Assembly (NCBI GenBank): GCA_030638625.1
Contig: DAOWEE010000143.1
Location: forward strand, 1-5,159
Length of the DNA stretch: 5,159 bases
Origin: Methanosarcinales archaeon
Lineage (GTDB): Archaea > Halobacteriota > Methanosarcinia > Methanosarcinales > Methanocomedenaceae
Reading direction: 5' to 3'
The notes below the pieces were generated by a model. It had not been told where the DNA came from. It did not search any database and saw nothing but the letters and a program-made list of their open reading frames with translations. The translations under genes were made by a program, and so were the position numbers. Positions 1-4,571 of this stretch are shown piece by piece (position 1 is the stretch's first letter; every line of letters starts with the position of its first letter).

Positions 1-634
1 CATTATGCATCTTGTATTCCTTGAGTATGGACATGATGGTATCGCGGTCCAGTTCCGTGTCCACGGTAGAGTTGATGTTGACACCGCCCCTGAACTTGCG
101 CATGACCTTCACATCGGGCTTGCGGGTATTGACCCTGATACCGGCATCATAGAGTTCTTTTTCAAGTACGTCCCGATGCCCGGTCTGGAACACGTCGATA
201 AGGAATACGATAAGGTCAGCATTCCTGACCACTGATATAACCTCTTTCCCTCGCCCACGTCCTGAAGCTGCCCCGCGCACCAGTCCGGGCACGTCAAGTA
301 TCTGGATAGTGGCATCGTTGTGGAACATGGTGCCCGGAACCACGTCCAGGGTGGTGAACTCGTATGCCCCTATCTTGGACTGGGCACCTGTCAACCGGTT
401 TAATAGTGTGGATTTGCCCACAGACGGATACCCCACAAGTACCACGGTTGCATCTCCTGATTTACGGACCGAATAACCGTCGCCTCCGCCTTTGGATGAG
501 GCGCGTTTTATCATATCTTCTTTCAGGCGGGCAAGTTTTGCTTTCAGTCTGCCTATGTGGTGTGAGGTTGCCTTATTGTAAGAGGTCTTGCGTATCTCGT
601 CCTCTATGGCTGTAATTTCTTCGTCCAGACTCAT
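1..634 (-). CDS. drg: DRG-family (developmentally regulated GTP-binding protein) GTPase, 3' part off the window
   Basis: This is a translation-associated GTPase of the DRG branch of the Obg/TRAFAC class, found in archaea and eukaryotes. The window shows 211 codons read leftward from the ATG at 634-632; the gene leaves the window at base 1, so the G4 (NKxD) motif and the C-terminal TGS domain are not visible. Residues 1-45 form a charged, probably helical N-terminus with the family-typical NKATSHHIGRLKAKLA stretch (20-35). G1/Walker A is GYPSVGKS at 68-75, the switch I region is YEFTTLDVVPG (91-101), and G3 is DVPG (114-117) followed by the glycine/arginine-rich GAASGRGRGK (121-130) that marks the DRG group. 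Near the edge, KFRGGVNIN (180-188) and ILKEYKMHN (203-211) also match DRG proteins as I remember them. It starts 28 bases after queC with no clear ribosome-binding site or own promoter, so it is probably the second gene of a queC-drg transcript. Its precise role in archaea is not established; ribosome binding is known for the eukaryotic relatives. Confidence 0.95.
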   Translation of the reverse strand, partial: MSLDEEITAIEDEIRKTSYNKATSHHIGRLKAKLARLKEDMIKRASSKGGGDGYSVRKSGDATVVLVGYPSVGKSTLLNRLTGAQSKIGAYEFTTLDVVPGTMFHNDATIQILDVPGLVRGAASGRGRGKEVISVVRNADLIVFLIDVFQTGHRDVLEKELYDAGIRVNTRKPDVKVMRKFRGGVNINSTVDTELDRDTIMSILKEYKMHN

Positions 635-662
635 TTCGATTCTATAACCGCTGGTGTCAGCA

Positions 663-1349
663 TTAACATTTTCCCAGTCGTTCCAGTAATGGGTCCAGAA
701 CACCTACACTTGAAAAAGCACGTTTGCGGCGCATGCACGACTCGCATTCGCCGCAGGGAACAGGTCCGGCAGTGTAGCATGACCACGAATATTCCATAGG
801 CGCACCTGTTTCCAGTCCCAGCCTGACAATGTCTTCCTTATCCATGTCTTTCAGGGGTGCAAATATCCGGGGATGGTTCAGGGTGCCGTATTCCATTGCT
901 TTGTCGAACAGTTCGATGAATTCAGGTGAATTGTCAGGGAAAGTGGCTGCCTCCTCGGCATCGAATCCCACCACGATATGTTCCAGTTCGTGCTCCTCTG
1001 CAAAGGATGCGGCAATTGATAAAAATACCATATTGCGCGCCGGGACCCATACACTGCGCGCGGTCTCATCTGACTTTACGGCATCGTCCAGTTCGGTCAT
1101 GGACGGGGTGGGCAGTTCCTCTTCACCGGTCAGGGCGCCGCCAAAATCCTTGTACCAGGGCAGGGGTATGACGTGGTGCTCACAGCCCGCCTTCCTGCAG
1201 ATGGCGGCGGCGTTCTCTATTTCGATGGATGCTGCCCGCTGCCCATAGTCAAAGGTAAGGCAAATCACGCTGTCAAAGGAATCCAGGGCCTGCTTGAGGG
1301 CTACTGTGGAGTCCAGACCCGATGATAGTAATGTTATTGCGCCTGTCAT
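663..1349 (-). CDS. queC: 7-cyano-7-deazaguanine (preQ0) synthase QueC
   Basis: QueC converts 7-carboxy-7-deazaguanine to preQ0 using ATP and ammonia. In archaea, preQ0 is then inserted at position 15 of tRNA by the archaeal TGT and converted to archaeosine. The 228-residue length is normal for the family. The N-terminal PP-loop ATP-pyrophosphatase motif reads LLSSGLDSTVAL (7-18), with Ser in place of the first Gly of the usual SGGxDS. Other family blocks are FDYGQRA (33-39), WVPARNMVFLSIAAS (101-115), VGFDAEE (127-133) and the C-terminal zinc site with Cys191, Cys199, Cys202 and Cys205. Residues 162-168 (IFAPLKD) also match the family. The ATG at 1349-1347 is the only reasonable start: it falls directly before the first beta strand, and a TATA-like box lies about 29 bases upstream. 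No queD, queE or tgt genes are visible nearby. Identification is firm; archaeosine rather than queuosine as end product is inferred from the archaeal context. Confidence 0.96.
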   Translation of the reverse strand: MTGAITLLSSGLDSTVALKQALDSFDSVICLTFDYGQRAASIEIENAAAICRKAGCEHHVIPLPWYKDFGGALTGEEELPTPSMTELDDAVKSDETARSVWVPARNMVFLSIAASFAEEHELEHIVVGFDAEEAATFPDNSPEFIELFDKAMEYGTLNHPRIFAPLKDMDKEDIVRLGLETGAPMEYSWSCYTAGPVPCGECESCMRRKRAFSSVGVLDPLLERLGKC

Positions 1350-1373
1350 GATGAAGGATTAAAGGCAGGATTG

Positions 1374-1381
1374 GATAAAAA
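1374..1381 (-). promoter_or_regulatory. Putative TATA box for queC-drg
   Basis: On the minus strand this reads TTTTTATC. Its centre is about 29 bases before the queC ATG, so transcription would begin within a few bases of the start codon. This fits an (almost) leaderless mRNA, and no Shine-Dalgarno-like sequence lies before the ATG. The match to the archaeal consensus is only fair. Confidence 0.35.
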
Positions 1382-1462
1382 GGATTGCTGTATGACAGGC
1401 TATTTTTTAATACTTGGTCCATACATTACATTATATGAAAAAAAGTGGTGACTGGAAAGACG

Positions 1463-1473
1463 ATATTTTTTAT
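1463..1473 (+). promoter_or_regulatory. Putative TATA box for the membrane-anchored protein gene
   Basis: The A/T run ATATTTTTTAT lies in the divergent intergenic region. A start site about 25 bases downstream would fall near 1494-1498, just before an ATG at 1500 that opens a 10-codon ORF, and about 30 bases before the main ATG at 1529. A second A/T-rich stretch (CATTATATGAAA, about 1428-1439) is an alternative box. The remainder of 1350-1528 shows no gene or other recognisable structure. Confidence 0.35.
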
Positions 1474-1499
1474 TCCATAAAATCAAGCCAAGTAAGGGG

Positions 1500-1532
1500 A
1501 TGAAATTGGCAATTCTGGAAATGAGAAAATGA
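1500..1532 (+). other. Possible 10-codon upstream ORF (MKLAILEMRK)
   Basis: An ATG at 1500 opens ten codons ending in TGA at 1530-1532, overlapping the ATG of the downstream gene (1529-1531) in an ATGA arrangement. The putative TATA box upstream would start transcription within a few bases of 1500, so the uORF could be read from a leaderless mRNA and feed ribosomes to the main gene by termination-reinitiation. This is geometry only; an ORF this short arises easily by chance in A/T-rich leader sequence. Confidence 0.2.
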
Positions 1533-1963
1533 AACTCACAGAAAATAAGAATTTAATCATCATTGCACTGGCAGTTTGTGCGATAATTGTAGTGGGCTTT
1601 TTCGCTCCACTTCAGGAAACTCAAGGTGCAAATATTTTCTCAAGTGTTGAAATTGGACAGGGAGGCATAGTAAATGATACGCAAAATCAAAGCGTAACAG
1701 TGTATGGTTCATTCGCAAATACCGGGGATATTACTGCAGAAGATTTAACTATCACAGTAATTTTTACCGATGTTGCACATAACAAAGTTGTCAGAAAAAT
1801 AGTCAAAGAAGGAGTGGACATGCTTCCAAACAATGAGTTAATTTTAGAGTTTGAGTCTGAATATATCAGAGAGAGGACTGAACCGAAAACATATGTGAAT
1901 GTAACGGTCCAGTTAGATTGGAAAGAGAACGGTGAGTCAAAAACTATGAGTATTGGTGACTGA
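1529..1963 (+). CDS. Small membrane-anchored or secreted beta-sandwich-like protein, function unknown
   Basis: I do not recognise this 144-residue protein as a named family. A short charged N-terminus (MKLTENKN) precedes one strong hydrophobic segment (about 9-27), acting as signal peptide or membrane anchor; a cleavage site after the TQGA at 31-34 is conceivable. The remainder would lie outside the cell. It alternates short hydrophobic strands with turns, including SVTVYGSFANTGD (55-67), DLTITVIFTD (72-81), ELILEFE (103-109) and YVNVTVQLDW (122-131). The pattern of a strand, 'NTGD' turn, strand and late 'LP' turn resembles CARDB/FxLYD-type immunoglobulin-like domains common in methanogen surface proteins. 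Three N-glycosylation sequons (Asn49, Asn53, Asn124) suit an archaeal surface protein. Start choice: GGAAATGAG at 1517-1525 could serve as a weak ribosome-binding site, and the hydrophobic segment follows directly. The gene is A/T-richer than queC or archease. It stands alone, 60 bases before mscS, which appears to have its own promoter. Confidence 0.8.
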   Translation: MKLTENKNLIIIALAVCAIIVVGFFAPLQETQGANIFSSVEIGQGGIVNDTQNQSVTVYGSFANTGDITAEDLTITVIFTDVAHNKVVRKIVKEGVDMLPNNELILEFESEYIRERTEPKTYVNVTVQLDWKENGESKTMSIGD

Positions 1964-1972
1964 AGTATTTCC

Positions 1973-1987
1973 GTTACAAGCGGTAAC
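1973..1987 (+). repeat. Short perfect inverted repeat GTTAC-N5-GTAAC upstream of the mscS TATA box
   Basis: The 5-base arms at 1973-1977 and 1983-1987 are separated by AAGCG and followed directly by TTTT (1988-1991). It lies 9 bases after the stop of the preceding gene and abuts the mscS TATA box. It could be a weak terminator hairpin for the upstream gene or a regulator site at the TFB-recognition position. The arms are too short to decide. Confidence 0.3.
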
Positions 1988-1988
1988 T

Positions 1989-1996
1989 TTTAAATA
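1989..1996 (+). promoter_or_regulatory. TATA box of mscS
   Basis: TTTAAATA is a good archaeal TATA-box match. Its centre lies about 31 bases before the ATG at 2024, placing the start site near 2018-2020 and giving a leader of only a few bases. No Shine-Dalgarno sequence is seen, consistent with leaderless translation. Confidence 0.5.
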
Positions 1997-1998
1997 TC

Positions 1999-2013
1999 GA
2001 TAACACGGTTATC
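1999..2013. promoter_or_regulatory. Candidate operator: perfect palindrome GATAAC-ACG-GTTATC
   Basis: Two perfect 6-base arms (1999-2004 and 2008-2013) are separated by 3 bases. The site lies immediately downstream of the mscS TATA box and before the predicted start site, where a bound protein would block polymerase recruitment. That placement is typical of archaeal repressor operators. The regulator is unknown and no regulator gene lies next to it. Confidence 0.35.
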
Positions 2014-2023
2014 TCAATAGCCC

Positions 2024-3109
2024 ATGATAACGATGCCTGAAATCTTCAATCTGGAACCTCTTAACATCTCACTTGAAAAGCTCGGGCTATTCTTTATAAT
2101 CATATTACTGACCTATGTCATCAGATTCGTGGTCCTGCATATTATTGAGAAAAAATTAATCGCACTAACAAAGAAGACCAGTAACGAATTTGACGACCTG
2201 TTGGTACACGCTTCAAAAGCCCCCATAGGTTATTTGATATTGCTGCATGGTTTTTACATTGCCGTGTTCTCATTACAGCTCCCTGAAACCATAGGAGTTG
2301 TAAATATCGCAGTCATTGTCAAGAATGTATACATTCTGGTATTGTCATTCATCCTGCTGTATTACCTGTTCAAGCTCATTGACGTAATAGGCCACTTCGT
2401 CTACAGGGCCACAGAAAAGACTGAAAACAAACTGGATGACCAGCTTGCCCCCCTCATTGTGAAAAGCCTGCGCACCTTCGTAATCACCCTGGGCATACTG
2501 TTCATCCTGAACAACTTTGGTTATAACATCGCTTCCCTGCTGGCGGGTCTGGGTATCGGCGGCCTGGCCTTCGCACTGGCAGCCCAGGATACGGTGAGCA
2601 ATCTGTTCGGTTCATTCACCATCTTCTCTGACAAGCCTTTCCACATGGGTGACTGGATAAAGATAGGGGACTTTGAGGGTACTGTTGAGGAAGTGGGCTT
2701 TCGCTCAACCCGCATCCGGAGGTTCGACCAGGCACAGGTCACAGTACCAAACAGCCAGTTCATCAAGAACGGGGTGGTCAATTACTCTGCCATGAAAAAG
2801 CGCAGGATAAAGTTCAATCTGGGTGTGACCTATGACACCACTGCCGCCCAGATGAGGGAAGTGGTGGAGGGTATAAAGCAGATAATCAAGGAAGACCATC
2901 GCTTTGACCATACTTTCGATATGGTGCATTTCACTGACTTTGGCGACTTTTCACTGAACATCTTTGTCTATTGTTTCACCAAGACCACGGTGTGGGATGA
3001 GTATCTCACAGTTAGGGAAGAGTTCCACCTGAGTATCATGCAGATGCTCGAAGAAATGGGTGTGGAGATAGCCTTCCCATCGCAGACTGTGTATGTTGAG
3101 AAGGGATAG
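2024..3109 (+). CDS. mscS: MscS-family small-conductance mechanosensitive ion channel
   Basis: This integral membrane channel opens under membrane tension and releases solutes during hypo-osmotic shock. At 361 residues it has the length I expect of archaeal MscS homologues and is longer than E. coli MscS. Hydrophobic segments lie at about 20-40, 68-86, 98-118 and 147-166, before the pore-lining helix (about 168-198), whose small-residue pattern (LLAGLGIGGLAFALAAQDT, 172-190) is the family hallmark. The cytoplasmic beta domain follows with DKPFHMGDWIKIGDFEGTVE (203-222), the STRIRRFD stretch (228-235) and VPNSQFIKNGVVNYS (241-255), all characteristic. A C-terminal alpha/beta domain (about 260-361) completes the protein. 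The extra N-terminal helices suggest about five membrane spans, as in larger MscS relatives. Start: the ATG at 2024 fits the TATA-box spacing; an in-frame ATG at 2033 would remove only three residues. It is probably transcribed alone, with candidate palindromic control sites at its promoter. Confidence 0.95.
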   Translation: MITMPEIFNLEPLNISLEKLGLFFIIILLTYVIRFVVLHIIEKKLIALTKKTSNEFDDLLVHASKAPIGYLILLHGFYIAVFSLQLPETIGVVNIAVIVKNVYILVLSFILLYYLFKLIDVIGHFVYRATEKTENKLDDQLAPLIVKSLRTFVITLGILFILNNFGYNIASLLAGLGIGGLAFALAAQDTVSNLFGSFTIFSDKPFHMGDWIKIGDFEGTVEEVGFRSTRIRRFDQAQVTVPNSQFIKNGVVNYSAMKKRRIKFNLGVTYDTTAAQMREVVEGIKQIIKEDHRFDHTFDMVHFTDFGDFSLNIFVYCFTKTTVWDEYLTVREEFHLSIMQMLEEMGVEIAFPSQTVYVEKG

Positions 3110-3150
3110 AAATCTGTCCACTTTAGACACTATTAACTTTGAAATCCGTA

Positions 3151-3160
3151 TCATTAATGA
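3151..3160. promoter_or_regulatory. Candidate operator: perfect palindrome TCATTAATGA upstream of the toxin-antitoxin TATA box
   Basis: A perfect 10-base palindrome overlaps the upstream edge of the TATA box of the toxin-antitoxin operon. RHH antitoxins generally bind short palindromes in their own promoter, so this is a natural candidate for autoregulation. The assignment rests on position and symmetry only. Confidence 0.4.
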
Positions 3161-3167
3161 TATATAC
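3158..3167 (+). promoter_or_regulatory. TATA box of the toxin-antitoxin operon
   Basis: The stretch TGATATATAC contains a strong TATATA core. Its centre is about 27 bases before the ATG at 3190, so the transcript would be essentially leaderless. This spacing supports 3190 rather than the in-frame TTG at 3139, which lies upstream of the box. Confidence 0.5.
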
Positions 3168-3170
3168 AAT

Positions 3171-3183
3171 TACATCAAATGTA
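3171..3183. promoter_or_regulatory. Second candidate operator: TACAT-CAA-ATGTA
   Basis: Perfect 5-base arms (3171-3175 and 3179-3183) with a 3-base spacer lie between the TATA box and the antitoxin ATG. With the palindrome at 3151-3160 it brackets the TATA box, an arrangement that would suit cooperative binding by RHH dimers. The arms differ in sequence from the first palindrome, so the same protein may not bind both. Confidence 0.25.
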
Positions 3184-3189
3184 TTAAAC

Positions 3190-3495
3190 ATGGAAACAGT
3201 AACAACTCGTCTGTCAGAAGATGAAGTATCAAAACTTGACTGGCTGGCCCGGTTTCAGCATACCAACAGGTCTCAGATATTGCGAAAAGTGATTGATGAA
3301 GGCCTTGAAGAAGAACTTATTGAGCAGGCACTGCAGCTATACCAGAAAGGGGAAATATCACTATGGAAAGCAGCAGAGCTGGCTGGCAAAAGTCTTTCGA
3401 GCATGATGGATGAAGCACATAGGCGAAAGATTCCTCACCAATACTCCATAGAGGATTTTTTACAGGATATAGATACGCTGGAGCGTATTGGATGA
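3190..3495 (+). CDS. Antitoxin with RHH N-terminus and UPF0175 C-terminal region
   Basis: This is the probable antitoxin and autorepressor of a type II toxin-antitoxin pair. The 101-residue protein begins with a ribbon-helix-helix unit: a strand VTTRLSEDEV (4-13), helix SKLDWLARFQ, a turn HTNRS, then helix QILRKVIDEG. It continues with the UPF0175 pattern: ALQLYQKGEISLWKAAELAG (45-64), a helix, then IPHQYSIEDFLQDI. In UPF0175 proteins this region resembles a helix-turn-helix; whether here it binds DNA or the toxin is not visible. I chose the ATG at 3190 because the RHH strand normally begins within a few residues of Met and because the TATA box lies just upstream; an in-frame TTG at 3139 would add 17 residues encoded by promoter DNA. 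Its stop codon overlaps the toxin start (ATGA at 3492-3495), implying translational coupling. The codons are rich in A/T compared with archease and rtcB. Confidence 0.85.
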   Translation: METVTTRLSEDEVSKLDWLARFQHTNRSQILRKVIDEGLEEELIEQALQLYQKGEISLWKAAELAGKSLSSMMDEAHRRKIPHQYSIEDFLQDIDTLERIG

Positions 3496-4004
3496 AATAT
3501 CTTGTAATCAATGCATCTCCAATTATTTTGCTCGGCAAGATAGGAAAGCTGGAATTACTTGCATTATCAGGACGAAAATCTATTACGCCTGGACGAGTTG
3601 TAAAAGAAGTTATGCAAAAACATTCACCAGAAGCACTGGCTTTGGAATATGCATTAAATAATTGGCTAGAAGCGTTTGATGATGTGTCAAATGCTTTAAC
3701 AATCTCTTCAATTATTGGCGAAGACGTCAAAAGAGGAGAAGTGGATGTTATTGCAAAAGCTTACCAACTTCTGGATGAAAAACATGATGTAATAGCAGTA
3801 TTGGATGATCGAACTGCACGGCATGGAGCACATGCATTATCGATTCCAATAACAGGCACATTGGGCATAGTTTTTAATGCAGTGCGAATAGGAAAAATAA
3901 CTCCTGAAGTTGGCATAAGAACTGTGAACGAATTAATTTCTGTGGGTGCAAGGTTGGATGCCATACTGGTTAGGGAAATGATAGATAAGATAAATTCTTT
4001 TTAA
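3492..4004 (+). CDS. DUF3368 (PIN-like) toxin of the toxin-antitoxin pair
   Basis: This 170-residue protein matches the DUF3368 family, a PIN-domain-like group that I recall as the usual partner of UPF0175 antitoxins. PIN toxins such as VapC are metal-dependent RNases, often cutting tRNA or rRNA. The N-terminal strand reads LVINASPIILLGKIGKLELL (4-23), with Asn7 where classical PIN proteins have the first catalytic Asp; I recall both Asn and Asp variants in DUF3368. Other candidate acidic residues are Glu39 (VVKEV), Glu83 and Asp85 (RGEVDVIAKA), and Asp105/Asp106 in VLDDRTAR (103-110), followed by the family block ITGTLGIVFNA (120-130). The C-terminal tail (about 136-170) follows the family pattern, and the length is full. 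It overlaps the antitoxin by 4 bases. It is A/T-rich, consistent with a mobile cassette. The reading frame is intact; RNase activity is inferred, not shown. Confidence 0.88.
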   Translation: MKYLVINASPIILLGKIGKLELLALSGRKSITPGRVVKEVMQKHSPEALALEYALNNWLEAFDDVSNALTISSIIGEDVKRGEVDVIAKAYQLLDEKHDVIAVLDDRTARHGAHALSIPITGTLGIVFNAVRIGKITPEVGIRTVNELISVGARLDAILVREMIDKINSF

Positions 4005-4012
4005 TCAATTTT
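3998..4012 (+). terminator. Possible oligo-T terminator after the toxin gene
   Basis: Two T-runs, TTTTT at 3998-4002 (overlapping the toxin stop codon) and TTTT at 4009-4012, lie in an A/T-rich stretch. Archaeal RNA polymerase often terminates at such U-tracts without a hairpin. Confidence 0.4.
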
Positions 4013-4025
4013 ATTACAAGTATGA

Positions 4026-4049
4026 TAAGTAAATAGTCACTTTTACTTA
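4026..4049. repeat. 8-base perfect inverted repeat overlapping the archease promoter
   Basis: The arms TAAGTAAA (4026-4033) and TTTACTTA (4042-4049) are perfectly complementary around an 8-base spacer. The right arm coincides with the likely archease TATA box, centred about 26 bases before its ATG. It could be an operator, part of the toxin-antitoxin terminator, or both; being all but one base pair A/T per side, it would form a weak RNA hairpin. Confidence 0.4.
4042..4049 (+). promoter_or_regulatory. Putative TATA box of archease
   Basis: TTTACTTA sits with its centre about 26 bases before the ATG at 4072, predicting a leaderless transcript. A second A/T stretch, TATATTG at 4061-4067, is too close to the ATG to be the box for this start. 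No Shine-Dalgarno motif precedes the ATG. Confidence 0.4.
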
Positions 4050-4071
4050 ACCCTGCACCGTATATTGCACC

Positions 4072-4506
4072 ATGAACACCCCCAGTTTTGAATACCTCCC
4101 CCATCCTGCCGATGTCAGGTTCACTGCACACGGCACCACCCTGGAAGAGACCTTTGAGCAGGCCGCTTATGCCATGTTCGGTGTCATTATCCAAAACGAT
4201 ACACTGGAACCTGAAATGTCAGTTGACATAGAACTGGAATCCGAAGGACTTGAGAACCTGCTGTATGACTACCTGTCAGAACTACTGTACCTGTTCGAAG
4301 TGGAGGAAATCGTGTTCGGTCGGTTCCGGGTAGACTCTATTGAAAAGACAGGCAGCACATATATCCTGAAAGGGCGCGCCTTTGGTGAGAGCATAGACAT
4401 TGAGCGCCATAATTTTGAGACCGAAGTGAAAGCGGTCACATACCACCAGTTGAAGGTGGAAAAAGAGGATGAGGGATACCGTGCCCATGTCATAGTGGAT
4501 ACATGA
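4072..4506 (+). CDS. Archease, activator of RNA ligase RtcB
   Basis: Archease is a small acidic cofactor that accelerates guanylylation and turnover of the RNA ligase RtcB, which joins tRNA exons after intron removal. The 144-residue length is typical. Family signatures are YLPHPADVRFTAHG (8-21; usually HTAD, here HPAD) with the likely metal-binding Asp14, LEETFEQAAYAMFGVI (24-39), ENLLYDYLSELLYLFEVE (61-78), the GRAFGE turn (100-105), EVKAVTYHQLKVEK (117-130) and a C-terminal HVIVDT ending with Asp143. All key blocks are present. The next gene is rtcB, 65 bases downstream in the same direction, which strongly supports the assignment. The upstream TATA box fits a leaderless start at 4072. Confidence 0.95.
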   Translation: MNTPSFEYLPHPADVRFTAHGTTLEETFEQAAYAMFGVIIQNDTLEPEMSVDIELESEGLENLLYDYLSELLYLFEVEEIVFGRFRVDSIEKTGSTYILKGRAFGESIDIERHNFETEVKAVTYHQLKVEKEDEGYRAHVIVDT

Positions 4507-4518
4507 CTTATGGCAACC

Positions 4519-4526
4519 ATTATAAC
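4519..4526 (+). promoter_or_regulatory. Possible internal TATA box for rtcB
   Basis: ATTATAAC in the 65-base gap would start transcription near 4545-4550, giving a leader of about 25 bases. rtcB may therefore have its own promoter besides read-through from archease. Unlike most genes here, it has a Shine-Dalgarno-like TAGGA at 4559-4563, 8 bases before the ATG at 4572. Confidence 0.35.
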
Positions 4527-4571
4527 CTTCCCACCAGATAATAGCAAACATAAACCAGTAGGAACATTATC

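Noticed and set aside
5..615. Plus-strand open frames opposite the DRG gene
   Set aside because: The minus strand encodes a clear DRG GTPase with all visible G motifs in order; the plus-strand frames are shadows.
635..662. Promoter or terminator in the queC-drg gap
   Set aside because: The 28-base gap has no convincing TATA box, T-run or hairpin; co-transcription explains it better.
829..1248. A 139-codon open frame on the plus strand
   Set aside because: It lies antisense inside queC, whose protein is unambiguous. Its translation is serine-rich and low in recognisable pattern, as expected of a shadow frame.
1571..1582. Lipobox-like LAVC in the hydrophobic segment of the 144-residue protein
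   Set aside because: Val precedes the Cys where Gly, Ala or Ser is expected, and the hydrophobic run continues for several residues beyond, so a lipoprotein signal is unlikely.
1446..1962. 9-base direct repeat TGGTGACTG at 1446-1454 and 1954-1962 flanking the membrane-anchored protein gene
   Set aside because: It looks like a target duplication, but a 9-base match somewhere in 5 kb is expected by chance, and the second copy is inside the coding end. No mobile-element gene is present.
3139..3189. TTG start extending the antitoxin by 17 residues
   Set aside because: It lies upstream of the TATA box, has no ribosome-binding site, and the added residues precede a complete RHH start.
3317..3730. 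A 137-codon minus-strand open frame across the toxin-antitoxin genes
   Set aside because: Both plus-strand genes match known families and overlap in ATGA fashion; the antisense frame has no recognisable domain or promoter.
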